Below, in pieces: positions 20,266 to 29,356 of a stretch of 64,000 nucleotides of DNA. The position numbers and the translations under genes were made by a program. Location of the stretch: contig NZ_AP022618.1 of assembly GCF_010731615.1 (NCBI RefSeq), positions 3,534,001 to 3,598,000 on the forward strand, written 5' to 3'. Source of the stretch: Mycolicibacterium insubricum (GTDB taxonomy: Bacteria > Actinomycetota > Actinomycetes > Mycobacteriales > Mycobacteriaceae). Under the pieces are notes generated by a model. The model was not told the DNA's origin. It saw only the letters and a list, made by a program, of their open reading frames with translations, and searched no databases. Positions within the stretch are counted from its first letter, which is position 1. Each line of letters opens with the position of its first letter.

Positions 20266-21414
20266 ATGAGCCGTCGGATCGTGGTGATCGGAGCGGGCAT
20301 CGCCGGTCTTGCCACCGCCGCCGCACTGCAGGGCCGCGGGCACCAGGTGTCGGTGATCGAAGCGCGCGAGGACACCTCGTCGGGCGCCGGCATCAGTATC
20401 TGGCCCAACGCGCTGGCCGCGCTGGACGTCATCGGGGTGGGCGACGACGCGCGCGCCGCGGGCGGCCGGATCGGTGCGGGCGCGGTGCGCTGGCGCAGCG
20501 GCGCCTGGCTGCGCCGCCCGGAACCGGAACGCATCATCACCGCCCTGGGCGAGCCGCTGGTGGTGGTGCGGCGCTCGGTGCTGCGCGACATCCTGACCGC
20601 GGCGCTGTCCCCCGGCACCGTCAGGCACGGCCTCGCCGCGACGACGGTGCTCGACGAGCCGAGCCCGGTGCGCATCCGGTTGTCCGATGGCACCGTCGCC
20701 GAAGCCGACGCGGTGGTGGGCGCCGACGGTACCCATTCCATGCTGGCGCGTCACCTCAACGGGACGCTGACGCAGCACTACGTGCGCTATACGGCGTGGC
20801 GGGGTGTGGCGGACTACCCGCTGGACCCCGATCTGGCCGGCGAGACGCTCGGCCCCGGCCTCGAAGTCGGCCACGTGCCGATGGGCCCGGACCACACCTA
20901 CTGGTTCGCCACCGAAATGACACCGGAGGGCGGGAGCTCACCGGGTGGCGAGCTCGCCTATCTGCGGACCAAGTTCGCGGACTGGGCCGAACCGGTGCCG
21001 TCGATCCTGGCCGCGACGCCCGAGGACGAGGTGCTGCGCAACGATCTGTACGACCGGACGCGAGCCCGGACCTGGGCGCGGGGCGCGCTGGTGCTGGTCG
21101 GCGACGCGGCCCACCCGATGCGCCCGCATCTGGGCCAGGGCGGCTGCCAGGCCATCGAGGACGCCGCGGTGCTGGCGGCGCTGCTGGACGCCGACGTCGA
21201 TCCGGCGGTCGCCTTCGCCCGGTTCGCGGCGTTCCGCCGACCCCGGGTGCGCGCCCTGGTGCGCGAGTCGCGGGTGATCGGGGAGGTCGTCAACCTGCGG
21301 CCGGTGCTGCTCGGTGCGGCCGCCGCGCGGGCCAGCAGGCTGATCCCTGAGGCACTGGTCACTCGGCACCTGGCCACCATCGCCGCGCGATCGGCGTTCC
21401 GGCTGCCCGGATAG
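20266..21414 (+). CDS. FAD-dependent monooxygenase (aromatic hydroxylase type)
   Basis: A 382-residue class A flavoprotein monooxygenase. The N-terminal dinucleotide-binding motif is VVIGAGIAGLATAAAL (GXGXXG at 9-14). AGISIWPNALAAL and VVGADGTHSMLA (the DG motif) follow, then LVGDAAHPMRPHLGQGG near residue 280, the GD motif for the FAD ribityl chain. Such enzymes hydroxylate small, often aromatic substrates with NAD(P)H and O2; the substrate here is unknown. It is transcribed divergently from the saccharopine-dehydrogenase-like gene. Confidence 0.88.
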   Translation: MSRRIVVIGAGIAGLATAAALQGRGHQVSVIEAREDTSSGAGISIWPNALAALDVIGVGDDARAAGGRIGAGAVRWRSGAWLRRPEPERIITALGEPLVVVRRSVLRDILTAALSPGTVRHGLAATTVLDEPSPVRIRLSDGTVAEADAVVGADGTHSMLARHLNGTLTQHYVRYTAWRGVADYPLDPDLAGETLGPGLEVGHVPMGPDHTYWFATEMTPEGGSSPGGELAYLRTKFADWAEPVPSILAATPEDEVLRNDLYDRTRARTWARGALVLVGDAAHPMRPHLGQGGCQAIEDAAVLAALLDADVDPAVAFARFAAFRRPRVRALVRESRVIGEVVNLRPVLLGAAAARASRLIPEALVTRHLATIAARSAFRLPG

Positions 21415-21416
21415 CC

Positions 21417-21452
21417 GACAGTGCCGGGCACCCGAAGGTGCCCGGCACTGTC
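21417..21452. terminator. Perfect 16-bp hairpin between convergent genes
   Basis: GACAGTGCCGGGCACC (21417-21432), loop CGAA, and the exact reverse complement (21437-21452). It starts 3 bp after the monooxygenase stop and ends 22 bp before the rpf stop on the other strand. There is no T-tract on either side, so it probably works as a bidirectional I-shaped terminator. Confidence 0.75.
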
Positions 21453-21474
21453 GTCAGAGATATAGAGGCGAAGA

Positions 21475-22002
<528 letters not shown>

Positions 22003-22205
22003 TCACACGCAAGGTTTATTGGTTTTAAGTTGTGTGTCCCGGATGGAACGAAATTGACCGTACGGAGTAATTCGCGTCGAGTCACATCGGCGACACGCCT
22101 ATATCGGTTTGATAACGGGACGATCACAACCAACCCTATGAGGAGTCTGTGCAGGTCAATAGGCGGTTCTTAGATAGCGCCGCAATGACGGACTTCGCAG
22201 GTCAG

Positions 22206-22221
22206 CGTGATCGACGTCACG
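22206..22221. promoter_or_regulatory. CRP-like inverted repeat upstream of rpf
   Basis: CGTGATCGACGTCACG has the GTGA-N6-TCAC core of mycobacterial CRP (Rv3676-type) sites and differs from TGTGA-N6-TCACA only at the outer bases. It is about 395 bp upstream of the rpf start. Known biology: CRP activates rpfA in M. tuberculosis. Binding here is inference. Confidence 0.4.
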
Positions 22222-22330
22222 GGCATTCTGTGAGCCCGACCACTCGAATTCAGGCTGATCGGCGCCGTTATAGAGACGAGATAGGGGCGTATGGCGTTAC
22301 CCACGGCCGCGGCGGGCCGGATCCAATTGC

Positions 22331-22375
22331 GTAACATAAGTCACATTACGCACCATTGTTCACACGGTTACCAGT
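22331..22375. promoter_or_regulatory. 9-bp-phased GTnAC direct repeats (MtrA-like)
   Basis: Consecutive 9-mers are GTAACATAA, GTCACATTA, CGCACCATT, GTTCACACG and GTTACCAGT. Four of five begin with GT, and the register of 9 is kept throughout. M. tuberculosis MtrA is reported to bind 9-bp direct repeats of the GTCACAgcg type and to act on rpf promoters. It is about 520 bp upstream of the rpf start codon. Confidence 0.4.
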
Positions 22376-22480
22376 TAGGGGGCTTAACGAAATATACGGG
22401 ATTGAAATCATTGAATCAATTTCCGTGGCGTGTCATTGTCGAATTCATTCAGCATGCATGGTAGGCAACGCCGACGGGCC

Positions 22481-22526
22481 CAAAAAACACCGGCCGTGCG
22501 CATCCTGGGGTGCGCACGGCCGGTGT
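22481..22526 (-). terminator. Intrinsic terminator downstream of korB
   Basis: A perfect 16-bp stem (22487-22502 with 22511-22526) and an 8-nt loop. On the minus strand the stem is followed at once by a run of six T, giving a classical L-shaped terminator 20 bp beyond the korB stop. Confidence 0.9.
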
Positions 22527-22545
22527 CGGAGGCGTCGGGACGCGG

Positions 22546-23634
22546 TCAGTCCACCGTCCAGGTATCCCGACCGCGCAGCAACGACTGCAGCGCGGCGGTG
22601 TCGTGCGGCGTCGCCGCCATCGCCTGGGCCAACTGCGCCTGCGCCTCGTCGTTGTACACCGGGCGGTTCACCTGACGGAAGATGCCCATCACGGTGTGCT
22701 CCAGGTTCTGGTCGGAGAGCCGCGACAGCGCAAAGGAGTAGGACGAGTCCTGCTGCGACGGGTCGTGCACGACGATATCGGCCGGGTCCACGTCGACCGT
22801 CTTGGCCACATCCAGGCCGAATCCGGATTGCACGACGGCGTACTCGCCGTTGGCGCCGAAGGTGATGGGCTGGCCGGGGGTCACCTTGATGACCCGCTCC
22901 TCGGCGCCCTCCTTGCGCAGCACGTCGAAGGAGCCGTCGTTGAAGATCGGGCAGTCCTGCAGGATCTCGACGATCGCCGCACCGCGGTGCTCGGCGGCTG
23001 CCCGCAGCACCTCGGTCAGGCCTGCGCGGTCGGAGTCCAGGGCCCGGCCGACGAACGTGGCCTCGGCACCCAGGGCCAGCGACACCGGGTTGAACGGCTG
23101 GTCCAGCGAACCCATCGGGGTCGACTTGGTGACCTTGCCGACCTCCGAGGTGGGCGAATACTGCCCCTTGGTCAGGCCGTAGATCCGGTTGTTGAACAGC
23201 AGGATGGTGATGTTCATGTTCCGGCGCAGGGCGTGGATCAGGTGGTTGCCACCGATGGACAGCGCGTCGCCGTCACCGGTGACCACCCACACCGACAGAT
23301 CACTGCGGGCCAGCGACAGGCCGGTGGCGATGGTCGGGGCGCGGCCATGGATCGAGTGGAAGCCGTAGGTCTCCAGGTAGTACGGGAACCGGCTGGAGCA
23401 GCCGATACCGCTGACGAACACCATGTTCTCGCGCCGCAGCCCGAGCTCGGGCAGGAAGTTGCGGATGGTGTTGAGGATGACGTAGTCACCGCAGCCCGGG
23501 CACCAGCGGACCTCCTGGTCGCTGGTGAAGTCCTTGGCCTTCTGCGGCTCGTCGGTGGTCGGGACCAGGCTCATCTTGGACAGCGGTTCCAACCCCAGGT
23601 CGGTACCGCCGTGGCTGCCGATCAGATCAGTCAT
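22546..23634 (-). CDS. korB: 2-oxoglutarate:ferredoxin oxidoreductase, beta subunit
   Basis: With KorA it oxidatively decarboxylates 2-oxoglutarate to succinyl-CoA and reduces ferredoxin, a CoA-dependent alternative to the 2-oxoglutarate dehydrogenase complex. The 362-residue beta subunit binds thiamine diphosphate (VVTGDGDALSIGGNH) and one [4Fe-4S] cluster (C45 and C48 in WCPGCGDY, C79 in GIGCSSR, and a later Cys, probably in LQDCPIF). ATG at 23634 lies 45 bp after the korA stop. It ends at a strong intrinsic terminator. Confidence 0.96.
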   Translation of the reverse strand: MTDLIGSHGGTDLGLEPLSKMSLVPTTDEPQKAKDFTSDQEVRWCPGCGDYVILNTIRNFLPELGLRRENMVFVSGIGCSSRFPYYLETYGFHSIHGRAPTIATGLSLARSDLSVWVVTGDGDALSIGGNHLIHALRRNMNITILLFNNRIYGLTKGQYSPTSEVGKVTKSTPMGSLDQPFNPVSLALGAEATFVGRALDSDRAGLTEVLRAAAEHRGAAIVEILQDCPIFNDGSFDVLRKEGAEERVIKVTPGQPITFGANGEYAVVQSGFGLDVAKTVDVDPADIVVHDPSQQDSSYSFALSRLSDQNLEHTVMGIFRQVNRPVYNDEAQAQLAQAMAATPHDTAALQSLLRGRDTWTVD

Positions 23635-23679
23635 GAGCGCGGCTTCCCTTCATCACGTCGTTCTGCATCGTCGGCCGGG

Positions 23680-25617
23680 TCATGCCTCTGCTCCTACGCC
23701 GCTTCCGACGGTCACCGCACCGAGGCGGGCGACCATCGTCTTGTCCTGCTCGATCTCTGCCAGTGTTCCACCGAGGGCGGCACGGATCACGCGACCGATC
23801 TCGTCGGCCAGGAACGCCAGGCCCTGCACCTTGGTGACCGACTGCACGTCCACCAGGTACCGGGCGCGCAGCAGCAGCGCCAGCTGCCCCAGGTTCATCT
23901 CGGGGCAGACCACCTGCGGGTAGCGGGCCAGCACGTCGCCGAGGTTGGCCGGGAAGGGGTTGAGGTGACGCAGCTGGGCGTGGGCCACCTTGATGCCCTT
24001 CTTGCGCGCCTGGCGGCACGCCTCGCCGATCGGGCCGTAGGAACTGCCCCAGCCCAGGATCAGCAGCTCGGCGTCGCCGGTGGGGTCGTCGACCTGCAGA
24101 TCCGGCACCTCGATACCGGCCACCTTCGCCTGGCGCAGCCGCACCATCAGGTCGTGGTTGCCCGGGTCGTAGGAGATGTTGCCCGACCCGTTGGCCGATT
24201 CCAGGCCGCCGATGCGGTGTTCGAGGCCCGGGGTGCCCGGGATCGCGAACTGGCGGGCCAGCGTCTCGGGATCGCGCGCGTAGGGCTGGAACGGCTCGCC
24301 GGGCTCGGCGAAGGTGTGCTCGATCGGCGCGTAGCCCGCGATGTCCGGGATCCGCCAGGGCTCCGAGCCGTTGGCGATCGCACCGTCGGACAGCACTACC
24401 ACCGGGGTGTGGTACTTGATGGCGATGCGGGCAGCCTCCACCGCGATGTCGAAGCAGTCCGACGGCGAGCGCGGCGCCAGCACCGCCACCGGCGACTCGC
24501 CGTTGCGGCCGAACATCGCCTGCAGCAGGTCGGCCTGCTCGGTCTTGGTGGGCAGGCCGGTGGACGGCCCGCCGCGCTGCACGTCGACGATCACCAGCGG
24601 CAGCTCGGTCATCACCGCCAGGCCCATCGCCTCGGACTTCAGCGAGACGCCCGGGCCCGAGGTGGTGGTGACGCCGAGCGCCCCGCCGTAGGACGCGCCG
24701 ATGGCCGCGCCGATGCCGGCGATCTCGTCCTCGGCCTGGAAGGTCAGCACGTTGAAGTTCTTGTGCTTGGACAGCTCATGCAGGATGTCGCTGGCCGGGG
24801 TGATCGGGTAGCTGCCGAGCACCACCTGCAGGTTCGCCAGATGCCCGGCCGCCACCAGTCCGTAGGCCATGGCGGTGTTGCCGGAGATCTGCCGGTACTC
24901 GCCGGAGACCAGCTTGGCCGGCGCCACCTCGTAGGTGGTGCCGAACGCCTCGGTGGTCTCGCCGTAGTTCCAACCCGCGCGCAGCGCCAGCACGTTCGCC
25001 TCGGCGATATCGGGTTTGCGGGCGAACTTCTCCCGGATGAACGTCTCGCTGGTCTCGATCGGACGGCCGTACATCCACGACAGCAGGCCGAGCGCGAACA
25101 TGTTCTTGGCGCGCTGGCCGTCCTTCTTGGTGGCGCCGATCTCCTCGACCGCACCGAGGGTCAGCGTGGTCATCGCGACGGCCTGCACGACGTAGTCGGA
25201 CAGGCTGTCGTCGTCGAGCGGGTTGGCGTCGTAGCCGACCTTGGCCAGGTTGCGCTTGGTGAATTCGTCGGAGTTGGCGATCACCAGGCCGCCGCGGGGC
25301 AGGTCGTCGATGTTGGCCTTCAGCGCCGCCGGGTTCATCGCGACCAGCACGTCGGGCCGGTCGCCCGCGGTGAGGATGTCGTAGTCGGCGATCTGGATCT
25401 GGAACGACGAGACGCCCGGCAGGGTGCCCTGAGGTGCACGGATCTCGGCCGGGTAGTTGGGCTGGGTCGCCAGGTCGTTGCCGAACAGCGCGGCCTCGGA
25501 GGTGAATCGATCACCGGTGAGCTGCATGCCGTCGCCGGAGTCACCGGCGAACCGGATGACGACACGTTCCAGCTTCTGCCGCGGCTGCGACCCGGTTCCA
25601 TTGCTGCTGGGACCCAC
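23680..25617 (-). CDS. korA: 2-oxoglutarate:ferredoxin oxidoreductase, alpha subunit
   Basis: A fused gamma-alpha subunit of 645 residues. The N-terminal gamma-type domain begins VVIRFAGDSGDGMQLTGD. The alpha domain follows with the SYPITPASDILHELSKH motif, then TSGPGVSLKSEAMGL and RGGPSTGLPTKTEQADLLQ, all typical of KorA. The C-terminal domain carries LGWGSSYGPI. I choose GTG 25617 (GPSSNGTGSQPRQKLE), preceded by GAGGAAAGG, matching the length of mycobacterial KorA. The pair is oxygen-tolerant in mycobacteria (family knowledge). Confidence 0.95.
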   Translation of the reverse strand: MGPSSNGTGSQPRQKLERVVIRFAGDSGDGMQLTGDRFTSEAALFGNDLATQPNYPAEIRAPQGTLPGVSSFQIQIADYDILTAGDRPDVLVAMNPAALKANIDDLPRGGLVIANSDEFTKRNLAKVGYDANPLDDDSLSDYVVQAVAMTTLTLGAVEEIGATKKDGQRAKNMFALGLLSWMYGRPIETSETFIREKFARKPDIAEANVLALRAGWNYGETTEAFGTTYEVAPAKLVSGEYRQISGNTAMAYGLVAAGHLANLQVVLGSYPITPASDILHELSKHKNFNVLTFQAEDEIAGIGAAIGASYGGALGVTTTSGPGVSLKSEAMGLAVMTELPLVIVDVQRGGPSTGLPTKTEQADLLQAMFGRNGESPVAVLAPRSPSDCFDIAVEAARIAIKYHTPVVVLSDGAIANGSEPWRIPDIAGYAPIEHTFAEPGEPFQPYARDPETLARQFAIPGTPGLEHRIGGLESANGSGNISYDPGNHDLMVRLRQAKVAGIEVPDLQVDDPTGDAELLILGWGSSYGPIGEACRQARKKGIKVAHAQLRHLNPFPANLGDVLARYPQVVCPEMNLGQLALLLRARYLVDVQSVTKVQGLAFLADEIGRVIRAALGGTLAEIEQDKTMVARLGAVTVGSGVGAEA

Positions 25618-26010
25618 GTCCCCGCCTTTCCTCAGCTGACTCTGTACTGCGGCGTGCCGACCGTCCCATGCGCACCACCGGGGCGCTGCGTCCGAGGGGC
25701 GCATCGCCGGGTGAATACAGCGGGGCGAGTTGGTGTCACTCGCAGTACCGATTATTGCACTTCTCTTAGGGAGCCCTTCACTCCGGGGTCTGCCGACACG
25801 CCGATCGGACCCGGAGAAACTCCCAGGTCACCGGCACGACGAAATCATTACTAGGACAATAATGTGGTTTCCGTCACGTAATGACGGGAGTCAAGTCTAA
25901 GAATTCCGGGTACCCGTCGGTAACTTCGCCACGCTGTACGCTGAGCAACTGCTCAGCGCTACTTTCCACCATAATTTTCTGCGCCCGGATGTCAAATCTC
26001 GGGCCCTCCA
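25618..26010. promoter_or_regulatory. korA upstream region, AT-rich
   Basis: About 390 bp with no coding frame. It is clearly AT-richer than its neighbours over 25750-25990. It holds a small inverted repeat CCGTCA-CGTAA-TGACGG (about 25873-25889), and several TANNNT hexamers on the minus strand around 25850-25865. This is presumably the korAB promoter region; I cannot assign one start site. Confidence 0.4.
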
Positions 26011-26055
26011 ACGCCGAGCGTGCGTGTCCCCGGCGGGGACACGCACGCTCGGCGT
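26011..26055 (-). terminator. Perfect 21-bp palindromic hairpin
   Basis: 26011-26031 (ACGCCGAGCGTGCGTGTCCCC) is the exact reverse complement of 26035-26055, with a 3-nt loop. It lies 10 bp beyond the stop of the 26065 gene. A degenerate relative sharing ACACGCACGCTCG occurs after pepN at 46481-46493. There is a short AT-rich tail but no T-run. It is probably an I-shaped terminator and possibly a dispersed palindrome. Confidence 0.75.
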
Positions 26056-26064
26056 ATTGAGCGA

Positions 26065-26337
26065 TCAGGCGGGTGTGCAGTTGCTCCAGACCACATAGGA
26101 GCCGAAGATGCTGCTCGGATGGCGCTCGCGGGCGATCCGATCGGCATCGCCGGCATCGGCCGCGTTCTCCACGAACTCGAAGTTCGGATTGCCCCACGCC
26201 GCCCACCCCGAGCCGATGCCCAGGACGCAGTTGAAGTTGTCCGCCTGGGCGACACCACCGGACAACGGGCCGGTCAGTGCCACCACGGCGCCCGTCGCCA
26301 TCGCGACGAGCAGTCCGGTGAAACGGTGTTTGGTCAT
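26065..26337 (-). CDS. Small secreted hypothetical protein
   Basis: A 90-residue protein with a clear signal peptide (MTKHRFTGLLVAMATGAVVA..., cleavage likely after GGVAQA). The mature part is about 58 residues starting DNFNCVLGIGSGWAAWG, with two Cys (in FNCV and SNCTPA) that may form a disulfide. It resembles the many small exported mycobacterial proteins of unknown role. It is followed by a perfect hairpin terminator and lies 68 bp after another small secreted gene. Confidence 0.7.
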   Translation of the reverse strand: MTKHRFTGLLVAMATGAVVALTGPLSGGVAQADNFNCVLGIGSGWAAWGNPNFEFVENAADAGDADRIARERHPSSIFGSYVVWSNCTPA

Positions 26338-26405
26338 GTCAGTCCTCCAATAGGTCGTTGACGGTGGTGCCGGTCAAGAGGTGATCGGGCGGTCGCGGCT
26401 GGGCA

Positions 26406-26696
26406 TCAATCCGGGATGACCCAGTTCGACCAGGTGTCGACCGGATTGACCGAATAGGAGCTGGGATAGACCCGCGCCATCGCCTGCCGGAGCGTCTCGC
26501 CGCCCATGGGATGGGTCACCGGAGGTCCCCAGTAAACGCAGGAGAGTTCAGTGCCGAAGAAACCGAAGTTGATTGGGCCGGTCCCGGGTACCAGGTCCTG
26601 GCACGCCTGGGTCGGGGTCAGGGTGCGGTCGGCATGCGCGACGGGCGCCACCACCAACGCCGCACCGACCAGCGTCACTGCAATCAGATGCCTCAT
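26406..26696 (-). CDS. Small secreted hypothetical protein
   Basis: 96 residues. The signal peptide MRHLIAVTLVGAALVVAPVAHA precedes a mature region starting DRTLTPTQACQDLVPG, with two Cys (ACQD and LSCVYW) and ending WSNWVIPD. The ATG at 26696 has GGGAGGGGA at good spacing. It is probably exported as a small disulfide-linked protein. It is transcribed divergently from the 2-hydroxyacid dehydrogenase gene. Confidence 0.7.
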   Translation of the reverse strand: MRHLIAVTLVGAALVVAPVAHADRTLTPTQACQDLVPGTGPINFGFFGTELSCVYWGPPVTHPMGGETLRQAMARVYPSSYSVNPVDTWSNWVIPD

Positions 26697-26809
26697 GTCG
26701 TCCCCTCCCCCGCGGTCTGCCGCCGCCGAAGCGATCTCGTGACCTCAGGGAACCCCGGATCCGCGGCGGGCGCGAGGCGGCGTCCCGGCCAGTGGAACGA
26801 GGTGTGCGC

Positions 26810-26815
26810 CTAGCA
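26810..26815 (+). promoter_or_regulatory. Candidate leaderless -10 for the 26824 gene
   Basis: TAGCAT is followed by 8 nt and the ATG at 26824. The spacer CAGGGGTC could act as a weak Shine-Dalgarno only if transcription began further upstream. Confidence 0.45.
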
Positions 26816-26823
26816 TCAGGGTC

Positions 26824-27783
26824 ATGAGTTCCGGTGTGCTGCAGGTCGGTCCGCTGATCCCGTCGCTACAGGAGGCATTGCGGACGTCGTATGACGTCGT
26901 GCGGTTGCCGGACAATCCCGGCGAGCGTCCCGCATTCCTCGCCGCGAACGCCGATGCCGTCCGAGTCATCGTCACCGCCGGCGTCACCGGCTCGCCGCGC
27001 ATCGACGCCGAGCTGATCGCGTCGCTGCCGAGACTGGCCGCCGTCGTCTATTGCGCGGTCGGCTACGACAGCATCGACCTGTCGGCCGCGGCGGCCCGGT
27101 CCATCCGGGTGAGCAACACCCCCGATGTACTCACCGACTGCGTCGCCGACGCCGCCGTCGGCCTGCTGATCGACGTGTTACGAGGGTTCAGCGCCGCCGA
27201 CCGCTACCTGCGCGCCGGCCGGTGGGTCACCGACGGCCCGTACCCGCTGACCCGCCGCGTCACCGGCAGCCGGGTCGGCATCCTCGGCCTGGGCCGTATC
27301 GGGGCGGCAATCGCCCGTCGACTCGAGGCGTTCGACTGCCGGATCGGCTACCACAACCGCACCCCGGTGCCCGGCTGCGCGTACCAGTACTTCGACTCAC
27401 CGACAGGGTTGGCGCACGGCGTCGACGTCCTGGTGGTGGCCACCCCGGGCGGCGCCGGAACCCGCGCGCTGGTCGACGCCGACGTGCTCGCGGCCCTCGG
27501 CGAGACCGGCTATCTGATCAATATCGCCCGCGGCAGCGTCGTCGACGAATCCGCGCTGGCCGACGCGCTGACCAGCGGACGGCTCGCCGGCGCCGGCCTG
27601 GACGTCTTCGCCCACGAGCCAAACGTTCCCGAGGCGCTCCTCGGGCTGGACAATGTGGTGCTGCTGCCGCATATGGCCAGCGCGACGGTACAGACGCGCG
27701 CGGCGATGGCCGAGCTGGCGCTGCGCAATCTGGCGAGTTTTTGCGACCGCGGCGAGCTGGTCACCCCGGTCGAGGTGCCTTAA
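26824..27783 (+). CDS. D-isomer-specific 2-hydroxyacid dehydrogenase
   Basis: A 319-residue NAD(P)-dependent enzyme of the glyoxylate/hydroxypyruvate reductase type. The cofactor motif is VGILGLGRIGAAIARRL. The catalytic Arg is in INIARGSVVDE, the Glu in FAHEPNVPE and the His in LLPHMASAT, the Arg-Glu-His set of the family. The NAD domain lacks the long C-terminal regulatory extension of SerA. The exact 2-keto acid is not predictable. It is convergent with clpX. Confidence 0.9.
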   Translation: MSSGVLQVGPLIPSLQEALRTSYDVVRLPDNPGERPAFLAANADAVRVIVTAGVTGSPRIDAELIASLPRLAAVVYCAVGYDSIDLSAAAARSIRVSNTPDVLTDCVADAAVGLLIDVLRGFSAADRYLRAGRWVTDGPYPLTRRVTGSRVGILGLGRIGAAIARRLEAFDCRIGYHNRTPVPGCAYQYFDSPTGLAHGVDVLVVATPGGAGTRALVDADVLAALGETGYLINIARGSVVDESALADALTSGRLAGAGLDVFAHEPNVPEALLGLDNVVLLPHMASATVQTRAAMAELALRNLASFCDRGELVTPVEVP

Positions 27784-27826
27784 GCGGTACCCATTTCGCC
27801 GGACTCCTCATCGCGGCTCGTTCCTC

Positions 27827-27863
27827 GCCGCTTGATCGTCGCCCGGGTGCCGCTTGATCGTCG
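27827..27863. repeat. 15-bp direct repeat before the clpX stop
   Basis: GCCGCTTGATCGTCG occurs at 27827-27841 and again at 27849-27863, a 22-bp period. The second copy abuts the clpX stop. Looks like a small recent duplication in the convergent gap. Confidence 0.75.
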
Positions 27864-29138
27864 TCAGGCGGTCTTATCCCGGCGCTCGGAACGCGACGGC
27901 TTGCGCGGGACGATCGTCGGGAGCACGTTGTCCTCGACGGTCTCCTGGGTGACGACCACCTTGGCGACGTCATCGCGGCTGGGGATGTCGTACATCACCG
28001 GCAGCAGAACTTCCTCCATGATGGCGCGCAGGCCGCGGGCCCCGGTGCCACGGTGGATCGCCTGGTCGGCGACGGCTTCCAGCGCCTCGTCGGTGAACTC
28101 CAACTCCACGCCATCCATCTCGAACAGCCGGACGTACTGCTTGACCAGCGCGTTCTTCGGCTCGGAGAGGATCTTGACCAGCGATTCCTTGTCCAAGTTG
28201 GTCACCGAGGCGACGACCGGGAGCCGGCCGATGAACTCCGGGATCAGCCCGAACTTGATCAGGTCCTCGGGCATGACCTCGGCGAAGTGGTCGGCGGTGT
28301 CGATGTCGGCCTTGGAGTGCACCTCGGCGCCGAAGCCCAGGCCGCGCTTGCCAACCCGGTCGGAGACGATCTTCTCCAACCCGGCGAACGCACCGGCGAC
28401 GATGAACAGCACGTTGGTGGTGTCGATCTGGATGAACTCCTGGTGCGGGTGCTTGCGGCCGCCCTGCGGGGGCACCGACGCCTGGGTGCCCTCCAGGATC
28501 TTCAGCAGCGCCTGCTGCACACCCTCGCCGGAAACGTCGCGGGTGATCGACGGGTTCTCGCTCTTGCGGGCGATCTTGTCGACCTCGTCGATGTAGATGA
28601 TGCCGGTCTCGGCGCGCTTGACGTCGTAGTCGGCGGCCTGGATCAGCTTGAGCAGAATGTTCTCGACGTCTTCACCGACGTAGCCGGCTTCGGTCAGGGC
28701 GGTGGCGTCGGCGATGGCGAACGGGACGTTGAGCATCTTGGCCAGCGTCTGCGCCAGGTAGGTCTTGCCGCAGCCGGTGGGGCCAAGCATCAGGATGTTG
28801 GACTTGGCCAGTTCGACGGCCTCGCCGCCGCGGCTCTTCTCCCCGGCCTGGATGCGCTTGTAGTGGTTGTAGACGGCAACCGCGAGGGTGCGCTTGGCGG
28901 CGTCCTGGCCGATGACGTAGCTCTCCAGGAATTCACGGATCTCGGCGGGCTTGGGCAGCTCGTCGAGTTTCACGTCGTCGGCGTCGGCGAGTTCTTCCTC
29001 GATGATCTCGTTGCACAGGTCGATGCACTCGTCGCAGATGTACACACCGGGGCCCGCGATGAGTTTCTTGACCTGCTTCTGACTCTTCCCGCAGAACGAG
29101 CACTTCAGCAGGTCACCGCCGTCTCCGATGCGCGCCAT
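27864..29138 (-). CDS. clpX: ATP-dependent Clp protease ATPase subunit ClpX
   Basis: An AAA+ unfoldase that feeds tagged substrates to the ClpP1P2 peptidase. The 424-residue protein starts at ATG 29138. An N-terminal zinc-binding domain (C13, C16, C35, C38) is followed by Walker [13 protein letters not shown] near 122, Walker [11 protein letters not shown], and an IGF-type ClpP-docking region. The frame extending to 29201 is not needed. It is separated by 218 bp from clpP2, so it probably has its own promoter. Confidence 0.97.
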   Translation of the reverse strand: MARIGDGGDLLKCSFCGKSQKQVKKLIAGPGVYICDECIDLCNEIIEEELADADDVKLDELPKPAEIREFLESYVIGQDAAKRTLAVAVYNHYKRIQAGEKSRGGEAVELAKSNILMLGPTGCGKTYLAQTLAKMLNVPFAIADATALTEAGYVGEDVENILLKLIQAADYDVKRAETGIIYIDEVDKIARKSENPSITRDVSGEGVQQALLKILEGTQASVPPQGGRKHPHQEFIQIDTTNVLFIVAGAFAGLEKIVSDRVGKRGLGFGAEVHSKADIDTADHFAEVMPEDLIKFGLIPEFIGRLPVVASVTNLDKESLVKILSEPKNALVKQYVRLFEMDGVELEFTDEALEAVADQAIHRGTGARGLRAIMEEVLLPVMYDIPSRDDVAKVVVTQETVEDNVLPTIVPRKPSRSERRDKTA

Positions 29139-29356
29139 GAGATGAGGCCTACTTCCTGTCGCCGACCTGTCAGGTGTTCTTCCCCCCGACGCTACCCGCA
29201 CTCCCGGTGATGGTGCGACCGATAAGGCGAATAGCGCCGGTGGGATTCGTGTGCGGAAAACATATCCCCTACCGCACCGGTCGGCGCTGTCCGACGCGCG
29301 CGGTTATCAAGCTGTTTCCCACCGCAAGAAGTACGCCGGGCACATGGCCCGTCCGG

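Noticed and set aside
25755..25785. IdeR-like TTAGGGAGCCCTT palindrome upstream of korA
   Set aside because: Only the left half matches the 19-bp iron box, and the right half diverges too far to call.
22510..25854. 1114-codon plus-strand ORF opposite korAB
   Set aside because: Same shadow effect; the real korA and korB lie on the minus strand with full motifs.
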